DNA of 64,000 nucleotides from Brassica napus (taxonomy: Eukaryota; Streptophyta; Magnoliopsida; Brassicales; Brassicaceae), in assembly GCF_020379485.1 (NCBI RefSeq), contig NW_026014889.1:248001-312000 (forward strand), read 5' to 3'. Each line of letters begins with the position of its first letter. Positions within the stretch are counted from its first letter, which is position 1. Under the pieces are notes generated by a model. That model was not told the DNA's origin and did no database searches. It saw nothing but the letters and a program-made list of their open reading frames with translations. A program made the translations under genes and the position numbers. Below, one piece after another: positions 1 through 12,474 of the stretch.

Positions 1-1878
1 TTTTCTAAAACATTTGAAATAGAGTGTGATGCCTCAGGAATTGGAATTGGTGCTGTGTTGATGCAAGATAAAAGACCTATTGCTTATTTCAGTGAGAAAC
101 TCAGTGGAGCTACTCTCAACTATGCCACTTATGACAAAGAACTCTACGCCTTGGTGAGAGCTCTACAGACTTGGCAGCATTATCTCTGGCCAAAGGAGTT
201 TGTCATTCACACAGACCATGAATCTCTCAAGTACCTCAAAGGACAAAGCAAGCTCAGCAAGAGACACGCCAGATGGGTAGAATTCATTGAAACCTTCCCT
301 TATGTGATCAAATACAAACAAGGTAAGGAAAATATAGTTGCTGATGCACTATCCAGAAGGTATGTCCTCTTGAATACTCTTGATGTTAAGTTGCTAGGCT
401 TTGAGCAGATTAAAGAAATGTATGAATCTGATCCTGACTTTCAAGAAGCTTATAATTCATGTGCTAAGTATGCTGCTGGACATTACTTTAGGCATGATGG
501 ATTCTTATTCTATGACAATCGTTTATGTGTGCCTAATTGCTCTTTGAGAGATCTATTTGTCAGGGAATCCCATGGAGGAAGCTTGATGGGTCATTTTGGT
601 ATAGCAAAAACTCTTAAAGTCTTGCAGGATCACTTTTACTGGCCACACATGAAACGAGATGTTGAGAGAATCTGTGGTAGATGCACCACTTGCAAGCTTG
701 CCAAATCTAAGGTTCAACCACATGGTTTGTACACTCCTTTACCTATTCCTACTCACCCCTGGAATGATATATCCATGGATTTTATTGTGGGTTTGCCAAG
801 GACCACGACAGGTAAGGATTCTATCTTTGTAGTTGTGGATAGGTTTTCAAAAATGGCACATTTCATTGCTTGCCATAAAACTGATGATGCATTGCATGTT
901 GCTAACCTGTTCTTTAAAGATATTGTGCGCATTCATGGCATGCCTAAGACTATAGTTTCTGATAGAGATACTAAGTTTCTTAGTTATTTTTGGAAGACTC
1001 TTTGGTCTAAGCTAGGTACTAAGCTGTTATTCTCTACTACATGTCATCCACAAACTGATGGGCAAACTGAGGTAGTTAATAGAACTCTTGGAACTCTCTT
1101 GCGTGCATTCATTAAAAAGAATCTGAAATCATGGGAAGAGTACTTGCCTCACTGTGAATTTGCTTATAATCATGCTCAGCATTCTGCTTCTAAGTATTCT
1201 CCTTTTGAAATTGTTTATGGGTTCAATCCCATCTCACCTTTGGATCTAATGCCTTTACCTGAGTGTGAAAGGGTGAGCATGGATGGGAAAAAGAAAGCAG
1301 AAATGGTGCAGCAGATTCATGAGCAGGCAAGAAGAAACATTGTGGAGAAAACCAAGCAGTACACTAAAAGAGCAAACAAAGGCAGGCGTGAGATGATCTT
1401 TGATGTAGGTGATAAAGTGTGGGTTCACTTGCGCAAGGAGAGGTTTCCAAATGAAAGAAAATCTAAGCTCATGCCGCGGATTGATGGCCCTTTTGAAGTC
1501 ATCCAGAAAATCAATGACAATGCCTACAAGCTTGATCTTCAAGGTAAGTATGATATAAGTAATAGCTTTAATGTTACTGACTTGGCTCCTTTTGTTGCAG
1601 ATGAGCTAGATTTGAGGACAAATCCTTTTCAAGAGGGAGGGGATGATATGATCATGGACCAGCCAAACAAAGAAGATAATGAGAGCATGGATGATCCAAC
1701 TGATGGAGGAGCTCTAGCCATATCTGAAGGTCCTATGACTCGAGCCAGAAGCAAGCAACTCAAAGAAGCCATTGGAGGATTACTTAAGACATCACTGAAG
1801 CAAGAAGAGAGTCTTGGAAGAAGCTTGATCAACCAAGACACACTTGCCACAATTCAAGCCATCTCAGCTCCAAGATAG
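1..1878 (+). CDS. 3' part of gag-pol of a CRM-clade (CRB-like) Ty3/gypsy retrotransposon: RNase H and integrase
   Basis: The frame is open from the first base and ends at TAG 1876-1878, so the gene enters from the left; Gag, protease and most of reverse transcriptase lie outside. Counting the first codon as residue 1, the start is Ty3-type RNase H (FEIECDAS with the catalytic Asp, then [18 protein letters not shown] and VADALSRR). Integrase follows: an HHCC zinc finger (ESHGG, GHFG, then CGRCTTC), and a DDE core with Asp at codon 778-780 (SMDF), Asp at 961-963 (SDRD) and Glu at 1069-1071 (GQTEVVN). The last two are separated by 35 residues, the family spacing. A GPF module follows near 1486, then a basic tail (MTRARSK). 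No canonical chromodomain is seen, which fits CRM. The final 78 codons or so lie inside the 3' LTR, as reported for CRM elements. No internal stop is present. The product would integrate element cDNA, in this clade preferentially into centromeric chromatin; calling it CRB rests on context. Confidence 0.9.
   Translation, partial: FSKTFEIECDASGIGIGAVLMQDKRPIAYFSEKLSGATLNYATYDKELYALVRALQTWQHYLWPKEFVIHTDHESLKYLKGQSKLSKRHARWVEFIETFPYVIKYKQGKENIVADALSRRYVLLNTLDVKLLGFEQIKEMYESDPDFQEAYNSCAKYAAGHYFRHDGFLFYDNRLCVPNCSLRDLFVRESHGGSLMGHFGIAKTLKVLQDHFYWPHMKRDVERICGRCTTCKLAKSKVQPHGLYTPLPIPTHPWNDISMDFIVGLPRTTTGKDSIFVVVDRFSKMAHFIACHKTDDALHVANLFFKDIVRIHGMPKTIVSDRDTKFLSYFWKTLWSKLGTKLLFSTTCHPQTDGQTEVVNRTLGTLLRAFIKKNLKSWEEYLPHCEFAYNHAQHSASKYSPFEIVYGFNPISPLDLMPLPECERVSMDGKKKAEMVQQIHEQARRNIVEKTKQYTKRANKGRREMIFDVGDKVWVHLRKERFPNERKSKLMPRIDGPFEVIQKINDNAYKLDLQGKYDISNSFNVTDLAPFVADELDLRTNPFQEGGDDMIMDQPNKEDNESMDDPTDGGALAISEGPMTRARSKQLKEAIGGLLKTSLKQEESLGRSLINQDTLATIQAISAPR
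1631..1643 (+). promoter_or_regulatory. Polypurine tract of the CRB-like element, inside the pol frame
   Basis: The 13-base all-purine run AAGAGGGAGGGGA lies immediately before the TG of the inferred LTR and would prime plus-strand DNA synthesis. Unusually, it is also translated (part of FQEGGDD), so it must satisfy both the priming and the protein-coding constraint. Confidence 0.7.
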
Positions 1879-1879
1879 A

Positions 1880-2001
1880 CATCAAATGAGCAAGTAACAT
1901 ATGTGTGCTCTTTTTCCCTATCTTTGGTTTTGTCCCACTGGGTTTTCCAAAGATAGGTTTTTAATGAGGCCATATGTTGCTTTCCTATCACTCATTTGAT
2001 G
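1880..2001 (+). other. Three-tier stem-loop directly after the gypsy pol stop codon
   Basis: Three nested inverted repeats are visible. CATCAAATGAG (1880-1890) pairs perfectly with CTCATTTGATG (1991-2001). AAGTAACATATG (1892-1903) pairs with CATATGTTGCTT (1971-1982) with one G-U type pair. CTATCTTTGG (1918-1927) pairs perfectly with CCAAAGATAG (1947-1956) around a 19-base loop, 1928-1946. Its place right after the stop suggests an RNA 3'-end, packaging or translation role, but function is inference. Similar loops follow pol in both copia families here. Confidence 0.7.
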
Positions 2002-2100
2002 ATCTCAGTTCAAGACTTTATTTTAATTATTTATCTTTGTTAACATGAAGCAGAATTAGGCTGCTAGACTTGAGAATTAAGCTGCCAGACTTGAGAACCC

Positions 2101-2142
2101 TTATAAGGTTTTATAAGGTTTTTATAAGGTTTTATAAGGTTT
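2101..2142 (+). repeat. Short tandem repeat in the gypsy LTR (TTATAAGGTT units)
   Basis: Four head-to-tail copies of a 10-11 bp unit, TTATAAGGTT with one extra T in some copies, lie 50-90 bp upstream of the LTR TATA box. Such a position suits an enhancer-like element or replication slippage; no factor can be named. Confidence 0.75.
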
Positions 2143-2190
2143 ATTTTTAAGGCTCATTTAGAGACCAAGGAGCTTGTTCCTTGCCTTCTC

Positions 2191-2198
2191 TATAAATA
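2191..2198 (+). promoter_or_regulatory. Probable TATA box of the gypsy LTR promoter
   Basis: TATAAATA follows a CT-rich stretch (CCTTCTC) in the 3' LTR. From this LTR, transcription would run rightward into the CentBr array that starts about 320 bp downstream. Confidence 0.6.
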
Positions 2199-2690
2199 TG
2201 TGTCTGAAAACCCTAATAGAACTATCCAATCTTTATTTCTAAACTCTTGTTTCTCTCTAGTCGGCCGCAAGCTTGTCTTGTAGATCTGAGATTTCTTGAG
2301 TCTTTGTTAGTGTGTCATATCTAACAAAACCACAAGAGTGATTGTCTTGGTGTGTCATATCCAAGGGATTCACTTAGGAGTATCAAGGAGACCTCTCACA
2401 TCTCTTTGTGTCACCATTCATTCCACAAACCTTGAAGCAGATTGAGTCTTTGATTCTCTGTTTGCAAGGATCTATCCCATTCCAACCAGAGAAGCATCCT
2501 AGGAGTGTATTACAACTCCTATGAGATTTATTCAACTTCCTGGTGATTCTCCACCACTTTATGTATCCAAATCAAGCTTCTCACAAAGTGATTCATCCTG
2601 GTTTGATTGGAACGACGAAGAAGCTGTGCTATTCCCAAACGGGGAAACTGGAATCACCTGATTTGAAAGTGGGATAACTTCTTCTTGCCA

Positions 2691-2866
2691 ACTCCTATGA
2701 GATTTATTCAACTTCCTGGTGATTCTCCACCACTTTATGTATCCAAATCAAGCTTCTTACAAAGTGATTCATCCTGGTTTGTTTGGAACGACGAAGAAGC
2801 TGTGCTATTCCCAAACTGGGAAACTGGAATCACCTGATTTGAAAGTGGGATAACTTCTTCATGCCA
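2691..2866 (+). repeat. Example CentBr monomer (176 bp)
   Basis: One full unit, from ACTCCTATGA to the base before the next ACTCCTATGA at 2867. In order it holds a pyrimidine-rich stretch, the HindIII site AAGCTT, GGAACGACGAAGAAGCTG, the dyad TTCCCAAACTGGGAA, and GTGGGATAACTTCTTC. The length is within the range usual for nucleosome-scale plant centromere satellites. Confidence 0.9.
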
Positions 2867-5214
2867 ACTCCTATGAGATTTATTCAACTTCCTGGTGATT
2901 CTCCACCACTTTATGTATCCAAATCAAGCTTTTCACAAAGTGATTCATCCTGGTTTGATTGGAACGACGAAGAAGCTGTGCTATTCCCAAACTGGGAAAC
3001 TGGAATCACCTGATTTGAAAGTGGGATAACTTCTTCATGCCAACTCCTATGAGATTTATTCAACTTCCTGGTGATTCTCCACCACTTTATGTATCCAAAT
3101 CAAGCTTCTTACAAAGTGATTCATCCTGGTTTGATTGGAACGACGAAGAAGCTGTGCTATTCCCAAACTGGGAAACTGGAATCACCTGATTTGAAAGTGG
3201 GATAACTTCTTCATGCCAACTCCTATGAGATTTATTCAACTTCCTGGTGATTCTCCACCACTTTATGTATCCAAATCAAGCTTCTCACAAAGTGATTCAT
3301 CCTGGTTTGATTGGAACGACGAAGAAGCTGTGCTATTCCCAAACTGGGAAACTGGAATCACCTGATTTGAAAGTGGGATAACTTCTTCATGCCAACTCCT
3401 ATGAGATTTATTCAACTTCCTGGTGATTCTCCACCACTTTATGTATCCAAATCAAGCTTCTTACAAAGTGATTCATCCTGGTTTGATTGGAACGACGAAG
3501 AAGCTGTGCTATTCCCAAACTGGGAAACTGGAATCACCTGATTTGAAAGTGGGATAACTTCTTCATGCCAACTCCTATGAGATTTATTCAACTTCCTGGT
3601 GATTCTCCACACTTTATGTATCCAAATCAAGCTTTTCACAAAGTGATTCATCCTGGTTTGATTGGAACGACGAAGAAGCTGTGCTATTCCCAAACTGGGA
3701 AACTGGAATCACCTGATTTGAAAGTGGGATAACTTCTTCATGCCAACTCCTATGAGATTTATTCAACTTCCTGGTGATTCTCCACCACTTTATGTATCCA
3801 AATCAAGCTTTTCACAAAGTGATTCATCCTGGTTTGATTGGAACGACGAAGAAGCTGTGCTATTCCCAAACTGGGAAACTGGAATCACCTGATTTGAAAG
3901 TGGGATAACTTCTTCATGCCAACTCCTATGAGATTTATTCAACTTCCTGGTGATTCTCCACCACTTTATGTATCCAAATCAAGCTTCTTACAAAGTGATT
4001 CATCCTGGTTTGATTGGAACGACGAAGAAGCTGTGCTATTCCCAAACTGGGAAACTGGAATCACCTGATTTGAAAGTGGGATAACTTCTTCATGCCAACT
4101 CCTATGAGATTTATTCAACTTCCTGGTGATTCTCCACCACTTTATGTATCCAAATCAAGCTTTTCACAAAGAGATTCATCCTGGTTTGATTGGAACGACG
4201 AAGAAGCTGTGCTATTCCCAAACTGGGAAACTGGAATCACCTGATTTGAAAGTGGGATAACTTCTTCATGCCAACTCCTATGAGATTTATTCAACTTCCT
4301 GGTGATTCTCCACCACTTTATGTATCCAAATCAAGCTTTTCACAAAGTGATTCATCCTGGTTTGATTGGAACGACGAAGAAGCTGTGCTATTCCCAAACT
4401 GGGAAACTGGAATCACCTGATTTGAAAGTGGGATAACTTCTTCATGCCAACTCCTATGAGATTTATTCAACTTCCTGGTGATTCTCCACCACTTTATGTA
4501 TCCAAATCAAGCTTCTTACAAAGTGATTCATCCTGGTTTGATTGGAACGACGAAGAAGCTGTGCTATTCCCAAACTGGGAAACTGGAATCACCTGATTTG
4601 AAAGTGGGATAACTTCTTCATGCCAACTCCTATGAGATTTATTCAACTTCCTGGTGATTCTCCACCACTTTATGTATCCAAATCAAGCTTCTTACAAAGT
4701 GATTCATCCTGGTTTGATTGGAACGACGAAGAAGCTGTGCTATTCCCAAACTGGGAAACTGGAATCACCTGATTTGAAAGTGGGATAACTTCTTCATGCC
4801 AACTCCTATGAGATTTATTCAACTTCCTGGTGATTCTCCACCACTTTATGTATCCAAATCAAGCTTCTTACAAAGTGATTCATCCTGGTTTGATTGGAAC
4901 GACGAAGAAGCTGTGCTATTCCCAAACTGGGAAACTGGAATCACCTGATTTGAAAGTGGGATAACTTCTTCATGCCAACTCCTATGAGATTTATTCAACT
5001 TCCTGGTGATTCTCCACCACTTTATGTATCCAAATCAAGCTTTTCACAAAGTGATTCATCCTGGTTTGATTGGAACGACGAAGAAGCTGTGCTATTCCCA
5101 AACTGGGAAACTGGAATCACCTGATTTGAAAGTGGGATAACTTCTTCATGCCAACTCCTATGAGATTTATTCAACTTCCTGGTGATTCTCCACCACTTTA
5201 TGTATCCAAATCAA

Positions 5215-7327
5215 GCTTCTTACAAAGTGATTCATCCTGGTTTGATTGGAACGACGAAGAAGCTGTGCTATTCCCAAACTGGGAAACTGGAATCACCTGA
5301 TTTGAAAGTGGGATAACTTCTTCATGCCAACTCCTATGAGATTTATTCAACTTCCTGGTGATTCTCCACCACTTTATGTATCCAAATCAAGCTTCTCACA
5401 AAGTGATTCATCCTGGTTTGATTGGAACGACGAAGAAGCTGTGCTATTCCCAAACTGGGAAACTGGAATCACCTGATTTGAAAGTGGGATAACTTCTTCA
5501 TGCCAACTCCTATGAGATTTATTCAACTTCCTGGTGATTCTCCACCACTTTATGTATCCAAATCAAGCTTCTTACAAAGTGATTCATCCTGGTTTGATTG
5601 GAACGACGAAGAAGCTGTGCTATTCCCAAACTGGGAAACTGGAATCACCTGATTTGAAAGTGGGATAACTTCTTCATGCCAACTCCTATGAGATTTATTC
5701 AACTTCCTGGTGATTCTCCACCACTTTATGTATCCAAATCAAGCTTTTCACAAAGTGATTCATCCTGGTTTGATTGGAACGACGAAGAAGCTGTGCTATT
5801 CCCAAACTGGGAAACTGGAATCACCTGATTTGAAAGTGGGATAACTTCTTCATGCCAACTCCTATGAGATTTATTCAACTTCCTGGTGATTCTCCACCAC
5901 TTTATGTATCCAAATCAAGCTTCTTACAAAGTGATTCATCCTGGTTTGATTGGAACGACGAAGAAGCTGTGCTATTCCCAAACTGGGAAACTGGAATCAC
6001 CTGATTTGAAAGTGGGATAACTTCTTCATGCCAACTCCTATGAGATTTATTCAACTTCCTGGTGATTCTCCACCACTTTATGTATCCAAATCAAGCTTTT
6101 CACAAAGTGATTCATCCTGGTTTGATTGGAACGACGAAGAAGCTGTGCTATTCCCAAACTGGGAAACTGGAATCACCTGATTTGAAAGTGGGATAACTTC
6201 TTCATGCCAACTCCTATGAGATTTATTCAACTTCCTGGTGATTCTCCACCACTTTATGTATCCAAATCAAGCTTCTTACAAAGTGATTCATCCTGGTTTG
6301 ATTGGAACGACGAAGAAGCTGTGCTATTCCCAAACTGGGAAACTGGAATCACCTGATTTGAAAGTGGGATAACTTCTTCATGCCAACTCCTATGAGATTT
6401 ATTCAACTTCCTGGTGATTCTCCACCACTTTATGTATCCAAATCAAGCTTCTCACAAAGTGATTCATCCTGGTTTGATTGGAACGACGAAGAAGCTGTGC
6501 TATTCCCAAACTGGGAAACTGGAATCACCTGATTTGAAAGTGGGATAACTTCTTCATCCCAACTCCTATGAGATTTATTCAACTTCCTGGTGATTCTCCA
6601 CCACTTTATGTATCCAAATCAAGCTTCTTACAAAGTGATTCATCCTGGTTTGATTGGAACGACGAAGAAGCTGTGCTATTCCCAAACTGGGAAACTGGAA
6701 TCACCTGATTTGAAAGTGGGATAACTTCTTCATGCCAACTCCTATGAGATTTATTCAACTTCCTGGTGATTCTCCACCACTTTATGTATCCAAATCAAGC
6801 TTTTCACAAAGTGATTCATCCTGGTTTGATTGGAACGACGAAGAAGCTGTGCTATTCCCAAACTGGGAAACTGGAATCACCTGATTTGAAAGTGGGATAA
6901 CTTCTTCATGCCAACTCCTATGAGATTTATTCAACTTCCTGGTGATTCTCCACCACTTTATGTATCCAAATCAAGCTTCTTACAAAGTGATTCATCCTGG
7001 TTTGATTGGAACGACGAAGAAGCTGTGCTATTCCCAAACTGGGAAACTGGAATCACCTGATTTGAAAGTGGGATAACTTCTTCATGCCAACTCCTATGAG
7101 ATTTATTCAACTTCCTGGTGATTCTCCACCACTTTATGTATCCAAATCAAGCTTTTCACAAAGTGATTCATCCTGGTTTGATTGGAACGACGAAGAAGCT
7201 GTGCTATTCCCAAACTGGGAAACTGGAATCACCTGATTTGAAAGTGGGATAACTTCTTCATGCCAACTCCTATGAGATTTATTCAACTTCCTGGTGATTC
7301 TCCACCACTTTATGTATCCAAATCAAG
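5215..7327 (+). repeat. Two tandem copies of a six-monomer higher-order pattern in array 1
   Basis: Reading the four bases after AAGCTT as CTTA (T), CTCA (C) or TTCA (F), consecutive monomers read T C T F T F and then again T C T F T F, a 1056-bp unit repeated once. The copies are not identical: a CATCCC variant near 6556 has no partner in the first copy. Confidence 0.6.
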
Positions 7328-10300
7328 CTTCTTACAAAGTGATTCATCCTGGTTTGATTGGAACGACGAAGAAGCTGTGCTATTCCCAAACTGGGAAACT
7401 GGAATCACCTGATTTGAAAGTGGGATAACTTCTTCATGCCAACTCCTATGAGATTTATTCAACTTCCTGGTGATTCTCCACCACTTTATGTATCCAAATC
7501 AAGCTTTTCACAAAGTGATTCATCCTGGTTTGATTGGAACGACGAAGAAGCTGTGCTATTCCCAAACTGGGAAACTGGAATCACCTGATTTGAAAGTGGG
7601 ATAACTTCTTCATGCCAACTCCTATGAGATTTATTCAACTTCCTGGTGATTCTCCACCACTTTATGTATCCAAATCAAGCTTTTCACAAAGTGATTCATC
7701 CTGGTTTGATTGGAACGACGAAGAAGCTGTGCTATTCCCAAACTGGGAAACTGGAATCACCTGATTTGAAAGTGGGATAACTTCTTCATGCCAACTCCTA
7801 TGAGATTTATTCAACTTCCTGGTGATTCTCCACCACTTTATGTATCCAAATCAAGCTTTTCACAAAGTGATTCATCCTGGTTTGATTGGAACGACGAAGA
7901 AGCTGTGCTATTCCCAAACTGGGAAACTGGAATCACCTGATTTGAAAGTGGGATAACTTCTTCATGCCAACTCCTATGAGATTTATTCAACTTCCTGGTG
8001 ATTCTCCACCACTTTATGTATCCAAATCAAGCTTCTTACAAAGTGATTCATCCTGGTTTGATTGGAACGACGAAGAAGCTGTGCTATTCCCAAACTGGGA
8101 AACTGGAATCACCTGATTTGAAAGTGGGATAACTTCTTCATGCCAACTCCTATGAGATTTATTCAACTTCCTGGTGATTCTCCACCACTTTATGTATCCA
8201 AATCAAGCTTTTCACAAAGTGATTCATCCTGGTTTGATTGGAACGACGAAGAAGCTGTGCTATTCCCAAACTGGGAAACTGGAATCACCTGATTTGAAAG
8301 TGGGATAACTTCTTCATGCCAACTCCTATGAGATTTATTCAACTTCCTGGTGATTCTCCACCACTTTATGTATCCAAATCAAGCTTTTCACAAAGTGATT
8401 CATCCTGGTTTGATTGGAACGACGAAGAAGCTGTGCTATTCCCAAACTGGGAAACTGGAATCACCTGATTTGAAAGTGGGATAACTTCTTCATGCCAACT
8501 CCTATGAGATTTATTCAACTTCCTGGTGATTCTCCACCACTTTATGTATCCAAATCAAGCTTCTTACAAAGTGATTCATCCTGGTTTGATTGGAACGACG
8601 AAGAAGCTGTGCTATTCCCAAACTGGGAAACTGGAATCACCTGATTTGAAAGTGGGATAACTTCTTCATGCCAACTCCTATGAGATTTATTCAACTTCCT
8701 GGTGATTCTCCACCACTTTATGTATCCAAATCAAGCTTCTTACAAAGTGATTCATCCTGGTTTGATTGGAACGACGAAGAAGCTGTGCTATTCCCAAACT
8801 GGGAAACTGGAATCACCTGATTTGAAAGTGGGATAACTTCTTCATGCCAACTCCTATGAGATTTATTCAACTTCCTGGTGATTCTCCACCACTTTATGTA
8901 TCCAAATCAAGCTTCTTACAAAGTGATTCATCCTGGTTTGATTGGAACGACGAAGAAGCTGTGCTATTCCCAAACTGGGAAACTGGAATCACCTGATTTG
9001 AAAGTGGGATAACTTCTTCATGCCAACTCCTATGAGATTTATTCAACTTCCTGGTGATTCTCCACCACTTTATGTATCCAAATCAAGCTTCTCACAAAGT
9101 GATTCATCCTGGTTTGATTGGAACGACGAAGAAGCTGTGCTATTCCCAAACTGGGAAACTGGAATCACCTGATTTGAAAGTGGGATAACTTCTTCATGCC
9201 AACTCCTATGAGATTTATTCAACTTCCTGGTGATTCTCCACCACTTTATGTATCCAAATCAAGCTTCTTACAAAGTGATTCATCCTGGTTTGATTGGAAC
9301 GACGAAGAAGCTGTGCTATTCCCAAACTGGGAAACTGGAATCACCTGATTTGAAAGTGGGATAACTTCTTCATGCCAACTCCTATGAGATTTATTCAACT
9401 TCCTGGTGATTCTCCACCACTTTATGTATCCAAATCAAGCTTCTCACAAAGTGATTCATCCTGGTTTGATTGGAACGACGAAGAAGCTGTGCTATTCCCA
9501 AACTGGGAAACTGGAATCACCTGATTTGAAAGTGGGATAACTTCTTCATGCCAACTCCTATGAGATTTATTCAACTTCCTGGTGATTCTCCACCACTTTA
9601 TGTATCCAAATCAAGCTTCTTACAAAGTGATTCATCCTGGTTTGATTGGAACGACGAAGAAGCTGTGCTATTCCCAAACTGGGAAACTGGAATCACCTGA
9701 TTTGAAAGTGGGATAACTTCTTCATCCCAACTCCTATGAGATTTATTCAACTTCCTGGTGATTCTCCACCACTTTATGTATCCAAATCAAGCTTTTCACA
9801 AAGTGATTCATCCTGGTTTGATTGGAACGACGAAGAAGCTGTGCTATTCCCAAACTGGGAAACTGGAATCACCTGATTTGAAAGTGGGATAACTTCTTCA
9901 TCCCAACTCCTATGAGATTTATTCAACTTCCTGGTGATTCTCCACCACTTTATGTATCCAAATCAAGCTTCTTACAAAGTGATTCATCCTGGTTTGATTG
10001 GAACGACGAAGAAGCTGTGCTATTCCCAAACTGGGAAACTGGAATCACCTGATTTGAAAGTGGGATAACTTCTTCATGCCAACTCCTATGAGATTTATTC
10101 AACTTCCTGGTGATTCTCCACCACTTTATGTATCCAAATCAAGCTTCTCACAAAGTGATTCATCCTGGTTTGATTGGAACGACGAAGAAGCTGTGCTATT
10201 CCCAAACTGGGAAACTGGAATCACCTGATTTGAAAGTGGGATAACTTCTTCATCCCAACTCCTATGAGATTTATTCAACTTCCTGGTGATTCTCCACCAC

Positions 10301-12474
10301 TTTATGTATCCAAATCAAGCTTCTTACAAAGTGATTCATCCTGGTTTGATTGGAACGACGAAGAAGCTGTGCTATTCCCAAACTGGGAAACTGGAATCAC
10401 CTGATTTGAAAGTGGGATAACTTCTTCATGCCAACTCCTATGAGATTTATTCAACTTCCTGGTGATTCTCCACCACTTTATGTATCCAAATCAAGCTTCT
10501 TACAAAGTGATTCATCCTGGTTTGATTGGAACGACGAAGAAGCTGTGCTATTCCCAAACTGGGAAACTGGAATCACCTGATTTGAAAGTGGGATAACTTC
10601 TTCATGCCAACTCCTATGAGATTTATTCAACTTCCTGGTGATTCTCCACCACTTTATGTATCCAAATCAAGCTTCTCACAAAGTGATTCATCCTGGTTTG
10701 ATTGGAACGACGAAGAAGCTGTGCTATTCCCAAACTGGGAAACTGGAATCACCTGATTTGAAAGTGGGATAACTTCTTCATCCCAACTCCTATGAGATTT
10801 ATTCAACTTCCTGGTGATTCTCCACCACTTTATGTATCCAAATCAAGCTTCTCACAAAGTGATTCATCCTGGTTTGATTGGAACGACGAAGAAGCTGTGC
10901 TATTCCCAAACTGGGAAACTGGAATCACCTGATTTGAAAGTGGGATAACTTCTTCATCCCAACTCCTATGAGATTTATTCAACTTCCTGGTGATTCTCCA
11001 CCACTTTATGTATCCAAATCAAGCTTCTCACAAAGTGATTCATCCTGGTTTGATTGGAACGACGAAGAAGCTGTGCTATTCCCAAACTGGGAAACTGGAA
11101 TCACCTGATTTGAAAGTGGGATAACTTCTTCATCCCAACTCCTATGAGATTTATTCAACTTCCTGGTGATTCTCCACCACTTTATGTATCCAAATCAAGC
11201 TTCTCACAAAGTGATTCATCCTGGTTTGATTGGAACGACGAAGAAGCTGTCCTATTCCCAAACTGGGAAACTGGAATCACCTGATTTGAAAGTGGGATAA
11301 CTTCTTCATCCCAACTCCTATGAGATTTATTCAACTTCCTGGTGATTCTCCACCACTTTATGTATCCAAATCAAGCTTCTCACAAAGTGATTCATCCTGG
11401 TTTGATTGGAACGACGAAGAAGCTGTGCTATTCCCAAACTGGGAAACTGGAATCACCTGATTTGAAAGTGGGATAACTTCTTCATCCCAACTCCTATGAG
11501 ATTTATTCAACTTCCTGGTGATTCTCCACCACTTTATGTATCCAAATCAAGCTTCTCACAAAGTGATTCATCCTGGTTTGATTGGAACGACGAAGAAGCT
11601 GTCCTATTCCCAAACTGGGAAACTGGAATCACCTGATTTGAAAGTGGGATAACTTCTTCATCCCAACTCCTATGAGATTTATTCAACTTCCTGGTGATTC
11701 TCCACCACTTTATGTATCCAAATCAAGCTTCTCACAAAGTGATTCATCCTGGTTTGATTGGAACGACGAAGAAGCTGTCCTATTCCCAAACTGGGAAACT
11801 GGAATCACCTGATTTGAAAGTGGGATAACTTCTTCATCCCAACTCCTATGAGATTTATTCAACTTCCTGGTGATTCTCCACCACTTTATGTATCCAAATC
11901 AAGCTTCTCACAAAGTGATTCATCCTGGTTTGATTGGAACGACGAAGAAGCTGTGCTATTCCCAAACTGGGAAACTGGAATCACCTGATTTGAAAGTGGG
12001 ATAACTTCTTCATCCCAACTCCTATGAGATTTATTCAACTTCCTGGTGATTCTCCACCACTTTATGTATCCAAATCAAGCTTCTCACAAAGTGATTCATC
12101 CTGGTTTGATTGGAACGACGAAGAAGCTGTGCTATTCCCAAACTGGGAAACTGGAATCACCTGATTTGAAAGTGGGATAACTTCTTCATCCCAACTCCTA
12201 TGAGATTTATTCAACTTCCTGGTGATTCTCCACCACTTTATGTATCCAAATCAAGCTTCTCACAAAGTGATTCATCCTGGTTTGATTGGAACGACGAAGA
12301 AGCTGTGCTATTCCCAAACTGGGAAACTGGAATCACCTGATTTGAAAGTGGGATAACTTCTTCATCCCAACTCCTATGAGATTTATTCAACTTCCTGGTG
12401 ATTCTCCACCACTTTATGTATCCAAATCAAGCTTCTCACAAAGTGATTCATCCTGGTTTGATTGGAACGACGAA

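Larger units (their letters stand above)
1644..2514 (+). repeat. 3' LTR of the CRB-like gypsy element (about 871 bp)
   Basis: The start is set by a purine tract (AAGAGGGAGGGGA, 1631-1643) followed by TGATATGATC. The end is set by ...GTGTATTACA directly before in-phase CentBr sequence, giving TG...CA ends. The LTR contains the last 78 pol codons, a long stem-loop region (1880-2001), a short tandem repeat (2101-2142) and a TATA box (2191). The 5' LTR is outside the window, so neither the boundaries nor a TSD can be confirmed by comparison; the right-hand TSD would be ACTCC. Confidence 0.75.

Noticed and set aside
2262..2274. CGGCCG next to AAGCTT, looking like a cloning polylinker
   Set aside because: It lies inside a continuous natural LTR without vector sequence around it; HindIII sites are common in this window.
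2760..2800. CENP-B box in the CentBr monomer
   Set aside because: The GGAACGACGAAG region does not fit the TTCG-N4-A-N2-CGGG pattern on either strand.
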